Positions 1 through 5,151 are shown, numbered from the stretch's first letter. The stretch: DNA of 5,151 bases from UBA1672 sp964352375 (GCA_964352375.1 CAYGSA010000106.1:1-5151); one strand, 5' to 3'. Numbers and translations: made by a program. Notes: generated by a model not told the origin, from the letters alone.

Positions 1-837
1 GTCTTCGCCCATGCGTTGCACGGTGAAGGCACACGTACAGGTAAACCATTCATCGCCATCAACTGCGGCGCAATCCCTTCTCAACTCGTTGAAAGCACTT
101 TATTCGGCCACGAAAAAGGGGCTTTTACTGGCGCAACCGAAAAAGCCATTGGCAAATTCCGTGAAGCAGAAGGCGGCACCATATTTTTAGATGAAGTCGG
201 CGAACTTCCGCTTGATACACAAGTCAAACTCCTACGCGTCCTTCAACAAAAAGAAGTCGAGCCCGTCGGCAGCTCTAAGCCCATCCCTGTCAATGTGCGC
301 ATTATCTCCGCGACCAACCGCGATTTAGAAGAAGACGTGAAACAAAGAACTTTCCGCGAAGACCTCTTCTTCCGCCTCAATGTTCTGCAGCTAAAAATTC
401 CTCCCTTGCGCGATCGTACACAAGATATCCCTGCCCTTACAAATCACTTCATAGACCGCTTCTGCATAAATCACGGCTCCATCCCGAAAACCATATCAGA
501 AGCCACACAAAAATCCTTAACCGTCCACAACTGGCCAGGAAATGTCCGCCAACTGGAAAACACAATCAACAACGCCATGGTCATGAGCGATGGAAACACA
601 TTAGAACTGCCCAATCTTTCAGCGCCACATACAAAAAACATAAATGTCGCTCAAAGCGTTTCAACAAACGCAACCAGAAGCATCACAATCTTATCAGAAA
701 CAGGTCATTTCAAAACTATAAACGAAATTGAGGCCGAGGCCATCAAAATTGCCCTAGACCAACACAACCAAAACATCACTCAATCCGCTCGCGCCCTAGG
801 TATCGCTAAATCAACCTTTTACAAAAAAATAAAATAA
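1..837 (+). CDS. Sigma-54-dependent transcriptional activator (NtrC family), 5'-truncated by window edge
   Basis: This protein remodels sigma-54 RNA polymerase with ATP to open promoters, while its C-terminal domain binds enhancer-like DNA. The frame is open from base 1, giving 278 visible residues, so the TTG at 16 is not the true start. The visible part begins just after where Walker A would lie. Seen in order: GAFTGA loop that contacts sigma-54 (residues 40-45), Walker B GGTIFLDE (58-65), the arginine-finger segment FREDLFFRLN (118-127), the sensor II segment WPGNVRQLEN (178-187), a variable linker (about 200-240), and a Fis-type helix-turn-helix ending in ARALGIAKSTFYKKIK (about 263-278). 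The C-terminus looks complete. The N-terminal sensory domain (receiver, PAS or GAF) lies outside the window, so the signal it responds to and the promoters it controls cannot be named. The assignment to the AAA+ activator family is secure. Confidence 0.96.
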   Translation, partial: VFAHALHGEGTRTGKPFIAINCGAIPSQLVESTLFGHEKGAFTGATEKAIGKFREAEGGTIFLDEVGELPLDTQVKLLRVLQQKEVEPVGSSKPIPVNVRIISATNRDLEEDVKQRTFREDLFFRLNVLQLKIPPLRDRTQDIPALTNHFIDRFCINHGSIPKTISEATQKSLTVHNWPGNVRQLENTINNAMVMSDGNTLELPNLSAPHTKNINVAQSVSTNATRSITILSETGHFKTINEIEAEAIKIALDQHNQNITQSARALGIAKSTFYKKIK

Positions 838-907
838 ATTCTTCATTGGGTTAAATATGTTTTACAAAGACGTGTCTTGTTCGTTTGAAGCATCATAACG
901 AGATTGC
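838..907. other. Short intergenic stretch between activator gene and IS end
   Basis: AT-rich spacer of about 70 bases between the activator stop and the IS6-type inverted repeat. It holds one small imperfect palindrome, AGACGTGTCT (868-877), but no stem followed by a T-run that would make a convincing terminator. No coding frame is apparent. If the IS inserted here with the usual 8-bp target duplication of the IS6 family, the last bases of this spacer (about 900-907) would be one copy. The partner copy cannot be seen. Confidence 0.5.
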
Positions 908-923
908 GGGTAGTGTCGCAAAG
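908..923. repeat. Terminal inverted repeat of the IS6-type element (right end relative to transposase)
   Basis: The sequence GGGTAGTGTCGCAAAG resembles IS6-family ends such as the IS26-type GGCACTGTTGCAAA, sharing GG, the TGT and the GCAAA core. It lies about 40 bases beyond the transposase stop, the expected place for the end distal to the gene start. The exact outer boundary (908 or 909) cannot be fixed because the matching opposite repeat is missing. Confidence 0.7.
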
Positions 924-961
924 CTTAACCGAGTTTGAAAAGACCTGCAATATGCCAGATT

Positions 962-1490
962 CTAGATGGTTGCTAGACGGTAAAATTGCTGCGCGTGAGT
1001 TAGGTTTTTATCGATGTATTTGGTAAATTCTAGTTGGTTCTTCTTGATCATATTCATAAGCTCTATTCCTGCCAGCGTTCGTGATGCGGTGTGCATTTTT
1101 CTGAACCCTCCCATGGGTCTGGTAATCCGCTTAATATTCCTATGATCTTGTTCAACAATGTTATTGAGATATTTGGCTTGGCTGAGAATGAATTTCCTTT
1201 TTCCTGTGATAAATCCGGGCTTATTGAAATGTTCTAATGCTGCTTTGTTCGCACCGCTTTTGTCGATATTAATGCGGTATGGCATCCGGTTATGACGAAA
1301 CGCCTTACGAAAGAAGGCTTTAGCCGCAGCCGCATCACGTTTCTTTGAGACCATAAACTCAACAGTCGCGCCATATTTATCAACGGCGCGATACAAATAT
1401 CGCCACTTTCCTTTGATTTTTATATAGGTTTCATCCATCCGCCAGCTGCGATGAACGGGGCGCTTATACTTTCTGGACTTCTGTTCCAAA
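962..1490 (-). CDS. IS6-family (IS26-like) DDE transposase, N-terminus missing in assembly gap
   Basis: This enzyme cuts and joins the IS ends during replicative transposition. The visible 175 residues are the catalytic RNase H-like domain. The DDE residues are present: D19 in RMDETY, D76 in INIDKSGAN and E113 in NNIVEQDHR, followed by the family-typical RNIKRITRPM and RTLAGIEL segments. There are 36 residues between the second D and the E, close to the usual 34 of the family. The stop is at 962-964. Family members are about 230-240 residues, so roughly 60-65 N-terminal residues, including the helix-turn-helix, are hidden by the N run. No stop or frameshift interrupts the visible part, so the gene could be intact in the real genome. 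A frame read across the N run to a GTG at 1600 is an artefact: the bases right of the gap do not encode transposase. Confidence 0.93.
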
Positions 1491-1590
1491 NNNNNNNNNN
1501 NNNNNNNNNNNNNNNNNNNNNNNNNNNNNNNNNNNNNNNNNNNNNNNNNNNNNNNNNNNNNNNNNNNNNNNNNNNNNNNNNNNNNNNNNN
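1491..1590. other. Assembly gap (100 N)
   Basis: Exactly 100 unknown bases, the conventional placeholder for a gap of unknown size. The seven bases TTCCAAA stand on both sides (1484-1490 and 1591-1597). This may be chance or a short unresolved overlap. The left side is IS6 transposase and the right side is the 3' end of an unrelated plus-strand frame, so the break falls inside a probably multicopy IS, a common place for short-read assemblies to fail. The adjacency of the two flanks should be treated as provisional. Confidence 0.97.
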
Positions 1591-1654
1591 TTCCAAACAC
1601 GTCTGGAAGAGAAACAACAATCGCGACGATCCCAGAAATGATCTTGGACGTTAG
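1591..1654 (+). pseudogene. 3' tail of an unrecognised gene, related to the frame at 2896-3096
   Basis: The plus frame from 1592 encodes SKHVWKRNNNRDDPRNDLGR and stops with TAG at 1652-1654. The last 18 residues share 10 identities with the C-terminus of the frame ending at 3096 (common pattern V-x-K-R-N-N, then D-P, D-L and final R). At DNA level 1600-1654 matches 3042-3096 at 41 of 55 positions without gaps. The upstream portion is in the assembly gap, so it is unclear whether this is the end of an intact gene or a remnant. I do not recognise the family. Its stop overlaps the stop of the minus-strand S74 gene within TTAG (1651-1654). Confidence 0.5.
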
Positions 1655-2811
1655 TTGTTATATCCCTTTAAGGGTGGGCGCTGCGCGCCCTCCAAAACTC
1701 GTAATCGGTTGTCCATCTTGTGAACCAGCGCCTTCAGATCACGGTTTTCTTGATCAAGCTCCTTTACCGCTTCTACCAGTGGCCCAACCATTCCTTGATA
1801 ATTTAGAGATAGCACACCTTCGCCGCGCTCCTTTACAAGTTGGGGAAAGGCAGTTTGTACGTCTTGTGCGATCAAACCAAGCTCAACAGTATTGGTTGGA
1901 TCATCCTTCATCACGAACGACACACCGTTTAATTTTCGGATACCATCAAGGGCGGATTTTATAGGTCGAATAGAAGTTTTCATTCTGCGATCTGAAACAT
2001 CAGTTATTGTCCCAGTAAATTCGATATTGCCTATTACATCGAGTTCGGCATCTGGCGATGAATTTGCTATCCCGATGTAGTTGTTTGATAAATCGCCATA
2101 GATAGAATTACCAATATTTAATTCATCGGACGCCGTGGCGCTTGAAGTTATCACTTCGTATCCGATTAGGATATTGTTAGAGCCAGTTGTTGTTGTGTCA
2201 CCAACATTGTAACCAAGGAATAGATTGTTATCACCACCTGATAAGCTACTGCCACTGCTATAGCCAACAATTGTGGTGTTAAGCGTTTGACTAGAAGAAT
2301 TGCCTCCAGTATGGCTTCCTATAAAAGTGCCAAAGTTTGTGTTAGACATACTTCTTGCAGCTCTGTAGCCTAAAGCCACGTTTCCAACGTTCCCTGCGCT
2401 TATGCCCAGATTAACCATTGAGCTATGCCCTATTGCAACATTCTCTCTAGTTGTTCCAGCAGCGTTTTTTAGCGCTTCATAACCGATAGCAATATTGCTA
2501 TCCCCCAGCACAGAGCTACCAAGAGCATCAGTACCAATTGCAACGTTCCATGTTCCAGTAGTGATAGAATCTAACGCATTATTTCCAAGAGAGACGTTGT
2601 CTAGTGTGAAATCAAGCTTTTGAGTAGTGTTCCACGTAGCTCCATCGCAAACTAAGAAATGGTATCCATCACTAGAGTTTTTTCTCTGAAAAGCTCCTGC
2701 TTGCGGCTGTCCGACTCCACCGCAGGCGTCACCATCGTTGTATTCAGCGGCGAATACGAGACTAGGCAGAAACAGCAATGTGATAGAAACCAGCGCGGAC
2801 AGTCTATTCAT
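1651..2811 (-). CDS. Secreted protein with YadA-like head repeats and C-terminal peptidase S74 (endosialidase-type) chaperone domain
   Basis: This is a probable exported, trimeric fibre- or adhesin-like protein of 386 residues. I chose the ATG at 2809-2811 because it starts a clear signal peptide, MNRLSALVSITLLFLPSLVFA, with likely cleavage after A21. The TTG at 2872-2874 would put 21 polar residues ahead of it. Next comes a Cys-containing region (C30, C55), then eight or so head-like repeats between residues 72 and 225 (NVAIGTDAL, NIAIGYEAL, NVAIGHSSM, NVALGYRAA, NLFLGYNVG, NILIGYEV), as in YadA-type beta-roll heads. The S74 domain spans about 270-350, with S273-D274-R-R-M-K278, GLIAQDVQTAFPQLV and LSLNYQGMVGPLVEAVKEL. 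A short coiled coil follows (about 347-376). In the family this domain assists trimer folding and then cleaves itself at the conserved Ser. Ser and Lys are both present, so cleavage is plausible. No tail or capsid genes adjoin it, so it could be a phage relic or a host surface protein. Confidence 0.88.
   Translation of the reverse strand: MNRLSALVSITLLFLPSLVFAAEYNDGDACGGVGQPQAGAFQRKNSSDGYHFLVCDGATWNTTQKLDFTLDNVSLGNNALDSITTGTWNVAIGTDALGSSVLGDSNIAIGYEALKNAAGTTRENVAIGHSSMVNLGISAGNVGNVALGYRAARSMSNTNFGTFIGSHTGGNSSSQTLNTTIVGYSSGSSLSGGDNNLFLGYNVGDTTTTGSNNILIGYEVITSSATASDELNIGNSIYGDLSNNYIGIANSSPDAELDVIGNIEFTGTITDVSDRRMKTSIRPIKSALDGIRKLNGVSFVMKDDPTNTVELGLIAQDVQTAFPQLVKERGEGVLSLNYQGMVGPLVEAVKELDQENRDLKALVHKMDNRLRVLEGAQRPPLKGYNN
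1664..1690. other. Two adjacent palindromes at the 3' end of the S74 gene
   Basis: CCCTTTAAGGG (1664-1674) is a five-base-arm palindrome around one T. Immediately after it, GGGCGC-TGC-GCGCCC (1676-1690) is a perfect six-base stem with a three-base loop. Both lie in the last codons of the minus-strand gene (residues about 374-383). A stem here could slow or end transcription or protect the mRNA 3' end. No T-run follows on the minus strand, so it is not a standard intrinsic terminator. It may simply be a coding coincidence. Confidence 0.4.
2104..2598 (-). repeat. Degenerate repeats encoding YadA-like head motifs
   Basis: Within the S74-domain protein, residues 72-236 carry a recurring hydrophobic-Gly core (AIG, ALG, FIG, IVG, FLG or LIG) usually preceded by Asn and spaced irregularly at about 14-25 residues. 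In YadA-type heads such motifs build a left-handed trimeric beta-roll. The repeats are visible in the protein but too diverged to form a clean DNA repeat. Confidence 0.65.
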
Positions 2812-2895
2812 AGAAAAACTTTCTTGTATTAGTTTAGTATTACCTACCTTCTCAAATATTTGGTTAATAATCAAAAACTTGTTAAAAAACGATAG
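2812..2895. other. AT-rich upstream region of the S74 gene
   Basis: About 84 bases upstream of the chosen S74 start, strongly AT-rich compared with the genes on either side. The promoter of the minus-strand S74 gene should lie here or just beyond. On the minus strand a GAAAG segment about seven bases before the ATG is a weak candidate ribosome-binding site. I could not settle on a convincing -35/-10 pair. Confidence 0.35.
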
Positions 2896-3096
2896 GTGTT
2901 ACCCACAGATCGCGCTTCTTCAAAAGAAGACCATTTGGCGCGAAGCCTCAACGCCGAGATTGCTGCCTATTTGAAAATGGATGGTAAACGCTCAATGTAC
3001 GAATGGCTCAAGGAAACCTTAAAAGAGCGTCCTGCCCGAAACGTCGGGAAAAGAAACAACACGCACAACGATCCTGGCTACGATCTTGAAAGGTAG
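2896..3096 (+). CDS. Short unrecognised ORF, possibly a 5'-truncated gene remnant
   Basis: A 66-codon plus-strand frame from a GTG at 2896 to TAG at 3094-3096, with a stop immediately upstream (TAG, 2893-2895). No ribosome-binding site precedes the GTG, and the sequence shifts abruptly from AT-rich spacer to coding-like composition at about 2900. It therefore looks like the 3' part of a longer gene cut by insertion or recombination, though a genuine small gene cannot be excluded. The product is hydrophilic and helical in character (segments HLARSLNAEIAAYLK and SMYEWLKETLKER), ending in a basic, Asn-rich tail (KRNNTHNDPGYDLER). That tail is related to the one encoded at 1592-1654. I do not recognise the family. 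It converges on the TIR gene, whose stop lies 21 bases away. Confidence 0.45.
   Translation: MLPTDRASSKEDHLARSLNAEIAAYLKMDGKRSMYEWLKETLKERPARNVGKRNNTHNDPGYDLER
3033..3096 (+). repeat. Diverged direct repeat of the gene tail at 1591-1654
   Basis: Aligning stop codon to stop codon, 3042-3096 matches 1600-1654 at 41 of 55 bases with no gaps. Similarity fades to the left. The two copies are in the same orientation, about 1.44 kb apart, and bracket the S74 gene. Both are closely followed by the heptamer GTTGTTA (1654-1660 and 3114-3120) and by the end of a minus-strand gene. Confidence 0.6.
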
Positions 3097-3117
3097 CTTC
3101 GCGGCTCATCAGGGTTG

Positions 3118-4059
3118 TTATTGCAGCGGTTGCATCAAGATTGACCAGTAATATTCAGCCGCGCCTTCCGCAGTCAGATTCTTGTCAGAAACATTACCGC
3201 CAAACGGCATGCCCATGGCTGACAAGTAGATGTGCTGATCATCGACATCGATGCTCAAACTTTCGTTGCAACTATTTTCACTTGCCTGATCGTTCGCAGA
3301 GTACGTGATGGTTTTTCCGAACATGCCACCCAGCACAATTTTGCAGCGGGCGATATCTTCACCGTTCCGGTAGATCACAGCCGTGAACCTGTTGGCATCG
3401 ATAAGGCGGAAGCGTGAAGAGAGCTCAGGATAGCGATCTGCAAGCTCATTTAGAGAGTTTTCGAAATAGCGCTTCATCAGGTCAAACGCCTCATCCAAGA
3501 ATTGATCCTTGTCTGCCTCAGTGAATGATTTCTTCACGCGAAGGTTTGCAGACCTTGGCCTATCCACCAGCACCTCAGCGCTAGTTGTCGGCGCACTTAC
3601 CGGCTGCGCAGCAGCTTTCAAATTTGGCTTTTTAATACCTGCCTTGATCGCATTGACGACATCCAGAAATGCTTCATCAAGATCAGGCCATTTACGTACC
3701 GGCTTTCCATCTTTTGGCGCAGCAAGGAGCTTGCCAAATGGAGTATCATGCCAATCGCAAGGCCTCAGAATAACAGGGATAACGCGCGCATCGCCTGCTT
3801 CATGGCGCTCGATGGCTCTCGCCATCTCAATTTCATAGCAGTACCGAGATGCAATAAAATCTGAGCTGATCAGCAACAAGATAACGTCTGCATCGTTGAG
3901 ATTCTTGTCTATCTCGTGACCGAACTCATCACCTGCCCGAATGCATCTGTCGTGCCACGTCGTGATCAAGCCATTATTTTTCATAGCAGCTAGATGCTTT
4001 TGCAGCATGTCAGCCAACTCTTCGTCTGCATGAGAGTAGGAAAAGAATATTTTTGACAT
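3118..4059 (-). CDS. TIR-domain protein with novel C-terminal domain
   Basis: A cytosolic protein of 313 residues. The TIR domain spans residues 1-145: MSKIFFSYSH at the first strand, WHDRCIRAGDEFGHEI for the BB-loop region, ADVILLLISSDFIASRYC, and the active-site helix segment CYEIEMARAIERH (74-86). E76 or E78 is the candidate for the catalytic Glu that NAD-hydrolysing TIRs use. VIPVILRPCDWHDTPF follows. Bacterial TIR effectors commonly degrade or cyclise NAD+ in anti-phage immunity, and that activity is inferred here. An Ala/Pro-rich linker (about 146-170) leads to a separate alpha/beta domain (about 175-313) with FLDEAFDLMKRYFE, AVIYRNGEDIARCKI, NESLSIDVDDQHIYL and a final AAEYYWSILMQPLQ. 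This is probably a sensing or oligomerisation part. The start is firm: AGGTGA sits about five bases upstream, and the ATG overlaps the previous stop as TGATG, indicating translational coupling. It is the last gene of the operon. Confidence 0.93.
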   Translation of the reverse strand: MSKIFFSYSHADEELADMLQKHLAAMKNNGLITTWHDRCIRAGDEFGHEIDKNLNDADVILLLISSDFIASRYCYEIEMARAIERHEAGDARVIPVILRPCDWHDTPFGKLLAAPKDGKPVRKWPDLDEAFLDVVNAIKAGIKKPNLKAAAQPVSAPTTSAEVLVDRPRSANLRVKKSFTEADKDQFLDEAFDLMKRYFENSLNELADRYPELSSRFRLIDANRFTAVIYRNGEDIARCKIVLGGMFGKTITYSANDQASENSCNESLSIDVDDQHIYLSAMGMPFGGNVSDKNLTAEGAAEYYWSILMQPLQ

Positions 4060-4574
4060 CAGTCACCTGCTTTCACACAGAACTCGGCTATTTTTGTTCT
4101 GTTTTCTATTGGACGATCAGCATCTTCGAGGAACAGCTTCCAAGAACCAAATATCGCAGCATCTCTCATGGGTTCCCGATAAGGGCCGACGAACCCGTCG
4201 CTGATCTTCAGTTGCAGTTTTGTGCTAGGGACAGAGTTTGACCGGACCACATTAAGATAACTGGCGTCTTTCATGACAACAATGCTTCCGGACATTTCAA
4301 AAAATTCTCTTATCGGAGGTTCGAACGGCCCTTGTTGGTCAATCTCCCAGACCAAATCACCGTTGTATTCGAGAACTGCTAGCGTATCCGCGTCCTCATA
4401 CTCGTCAAATTGAACCGTGTTGCTATCTATCCAGACGACACCAACTTTTCCAGCATTCGGAGGTTTGCAGACTATGGAATAGCAATTGGCTTGCCCCAAA
4501 TTCAGCAGCCGAACCAACTTCCCCGATGAGCATTCGGATAGCATTTTCACTTCGCAACTTGGAAAAATCTTCAT
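4059..4574 (-). CDS. Hypothetical protein between HipA-like kinase and TIR protein
   Basis: A 171-residue protein I do not recognise. It has no signal peptide and no membrane segment. The middle looks beta-rich, with short alternating hydrophobic strands (VGVVWIDSN, DTLAVLEYNGDLVWEID, GSIVVMKDASYLNVV, KLQLKISDGFVGPY). The VLEYNGDLVWEID stretch resembles a single beta-propeller blade strand pair, but the protein is too short for a propeller. There is no evident catalytic motif. The start at 4574 lies 13 bases after the kinase stop and lacks a strong Shine-Dalgarno sequence. An internal ATG at 4542-4544 (residue 11) has a weak AAGTG upstream and is a possible alternative. Its stop overlaps the TIR start, so it is almost certainly co-translated with TIR. 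A role as inhibitor, sensor or adaptor for the TIR effector is inference from position only. Confidence 0.85.
   Translation of the reverse strand: MKIFPSCEVKMLSECSSGKLVRLLNLGQANCYSIVCKPPNAGKVGVVWIDSNTVQFDEYEDADTLAVLEYNGDLVWEIDQQGPFEPPIREFFEMSGSIVVMKDASYLNVVRSNSVPSTKLQLKISDGFVGPYREPMRDAAIFGSWKLFLEDADRPIENRTKIAEFCVKAGD
4062..4070 (-). promoter_or_regulatory. Ribosome-binding site of the TIR gene, inside the preceding gene
   Basis: On the minus strand GCAGGTGACTGATG places an AGGTGA Shine-Dalgarno element about five bases ahead of the TIR ATG, within the last codons of the 171-residue gene. Together with the one-base stop/start overlap it supports coupled translation of the two proteins. Confidence 0.7.
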
Positions 4575-4587
4575 AAATACAGGCTTT

Positions 4588-5151
4588 CTATTGTTGCTCT
4601 TTCAGCAAAGGGAGGGTTGGCAGTAGTGCGTCAATCGCTGCCCTCGTGTCGTCAAACATAGGCAAGGCATCTTTTTCACGCTTCCAGAGCGATGCAAAAT
4701 CGCTCGCAGTTTCTCGTGCAACATCAAGAACCATCTTTTCTGGCAACGCAGCTTTCGCGGCAAGATGGGAAATTTCATCTTCATCAAAGGCAGTAAAATC
4801 CCGAACGCGGCTGTAGTTAAGGGCGAAGCTGTCACCCTTAATGTAAGGGACTGTTGATACAAAATCATAGGCTGGCGACAGAGCGGCGTTGCGTCGATCA
4901 GGGTAGATCAGCGACCAGTTCTTGAGGTGCATGTCGCCGTTGCCAATCAGCGTGCTGAACGTCAGGCGGCGTATAAACTCACGGATGTCCTCATCCGATC
5001 CTTCCGCTGCGACGACGGCAGCAATATTGCGCATGCTCGCCTTTTTATATTTGTCTTCGCCATAAACGCCAAAAACCTGCGCGAAGTCCTCTATGTGCAC
5101 CCGCTCTCCGCTGGGGTGCCGGTCAAAGCGCTCGATCACGAAGGCCTTTGT
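4588..5151 (-). CDS. HipA-like serine/threonine kinase, C-terminal part (5' end outside window)
   Basis: The visible 187 residues form the C-lobe of a HipA-family kinase. The frame stays open to base 5151 (TKAFVIERFDRH), so the GTG at 5139 is internal. HipA kinases phosphorylate targets such as glutamyl-tRNA synthetase and cause growth arrest or persistence, normally restrained by a HipB-type repressor. Landmarks: VIERFDR strand, HIEDFAQVFGV with KYKK, the catalytic loop GNGDMHLKNWSL (visible D73 as candidate base, N78 for metal binding), and SPAYDFVSTVPY with the metal-binding Asp at visible 96. These key residues are intact, so the C-lobe looks active. The Gly-rich loop with the autophosphorylated Ser and any hipB gene lie beyond the right edge. 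It is the first visible gene of the operon, ending 13 bases before the 171-residue gene. The actual substrate cannot be inferred. Confidence 0.93.
   Translation of the reverse strand, partial: TKAFVIERFDRHPSGERVHIEDFAQVFGVYGEDKYKKASMRNIAAVVAAEGSDEDIREFIRRLTFSTLIGNGDMHLKNWSLIYPDRRNAALSPAYDFVSTVPYIKGDSFALNYSRVRDFTAFDEDEISHLAAKAALPEKMVLDVARETASDFASLWKREKDALPMFDDTRAAIDALLPTLPLLKEQQ

Larger units (their letters stand above)
908..1490 (-). mobile_element. IS6-family insertion sequence, one end plus partial transposase; other end lost in assembly gap
   Basis: The element comprises a terminal inverted-repeat-like sequence at about 908-923 and a transposase read towards it on the minus strand. IS6 elements are usually around 700-900 bp with one transposase gene and short terminal repeats beginning GG and containing a TGTYGCAAA core, which is what is seen. 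The transposase N-terminus and second repeat are not visible. They must fall in the N run at 1491-1590 or have been deleted. About 65 missing codons plus the left end would need roughly 250 bases, more than the 100 N placeholder, so the gap length is probably nominal. IS6 elements transpose by replicative cointegration and often bring accessory genes together, which suits this neighbourhood. Confidence 0.85.
3118..5151 (-). other. Operon: HipA-like kinase, unknown 171-aa protein, TIR protein
   Basis: Three minus-strand genes are separated by 13 bases and then overlap by one base, with no room for separate promoters, so a single transcript entering from beyond the right edge is expected. TIR effectors and HipA kinases are both known growth-arresting or cell-killing activities. 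Their tight linkage with a third small protein suggests one functional module, possibly a defence or toxin system, with an upstream HipB-like regulator outside the window. The functional link is inference; the gene order and spacing are seen directly. Confidence 0.75.

Noticed and set aside
1451..1654. Frame running through the N run on the plus strand, and the two minus-strand frames through the same run
   Set aside because: They are continuous only because N bases contain no stops. The left side is antisense to the transposase. Only the part right of the gap (1592-1654) has independent support from the repeat at 3042-3096.
1640..1670. Possible integron attC site at the cargo 3' ends (GTTGTTA after the repeated tails, palindromes nearby)
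   Set aside because: Neither boundary shows a proper RYYYAAC...GTTRRRY pair: GTTATAT and GTTATTG break the consensus. The tails also look like coding sequence rather than attC stems, and no integrase is visible.
1755..2010. S74 domain as proof of a prophage
   Set aside because: No integrase, capsid, portal, terminase or tail gene is visible, and the protein has a signal peptide, so phage origin is possible but not supported as a resident prophage.
2826..2855. Minus-strand promoter for the S74 gene: TTGAGA (2850-2855) and TAATAC (2826-2831), 18 bases apart
   Set aside because: The -10 matches consensus at only three of six bases, and the implied start point would leave only a handful of bases before the ATG, with no room for the ribosome-binding site.
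3509..3838. 109-codon plus-strand frame opposite the TIR gene (and similar frames at 1638-1964 and 1892-2080)
   Set aside because: They are antisense shadows of well-supported minus-strand genes, with no ribosome-binding site or recognisable domain.
4602..4868. 88-codon minus-strand frame inside the HipA-like gene
   Set aside because: It overlaps a clearly conserved HipA C-lobe in another frame and has no recognisable features of its own.

Overview
This is a draft, accessory-looking stretch from a Gram-negative bacterium, most likely a proteobacterium. The family flavour (IS6-type transposase, HipA-like kinase, TIR protein with a C-terminal extension, sigma-54 activator) would fit an alphaproteobacterium, but nothing here proves that. 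A run of 100 N bases (1491-1590) shows it is a scaffolded assembly.

Layout, left to right. (1) 1-837 (+): the C-terminal two thirds of a sigma-54-dependent activator. The window edge cuts it just after the Walker A region. (2) 908-1490 (-): one end and the C-terminal 175 codons of an IS6-family (IS26-like) insertion sequence. Its N-terminal part and second inverted repeat are lost in the gap. (3) 1591-1654 (+): the 3' tail of an unrecognised plus-strand reading frame. (4) 1651-2811 (-): a signal-peptide-bearing protein with YadA-like head repeats, a peptidase S74 (endosialidase-type) self-cleaving chaperone domain and a coiled coil. No other phage gene is visible. (5) 2896-3096 (+): a short unrecognised frame whose last 55 bases match the 3' tail in (3) without gaps at 41 of 55 positions. 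(6) 3118-5151 (-): a tight three-gene operon read leftward: a HipA-like kinase (cut by the window edge), a 171-residue protein of unknown family, and a TIR-domain protein with a distinct C-terminal domain.

Two things deserve most attention. The first is the operon hipA-like kinase, unknown protein, TIR. The genes are 13 bp apart and then overlap by one base (TGATG), so they are almost certainly co-expressed. A TIR domain with an intact-looking active-site segment beside a HipA-type kinase suggests a defence or toxin-type module not obviously matching a named system. The second is the repeated architecture: two related plus-strand 3' tails, each abutting the 3' end of an unrelated minus-strand cargo gene. 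That pattern looks like modular insertion or replacement of cargo behind a conserved gene end.
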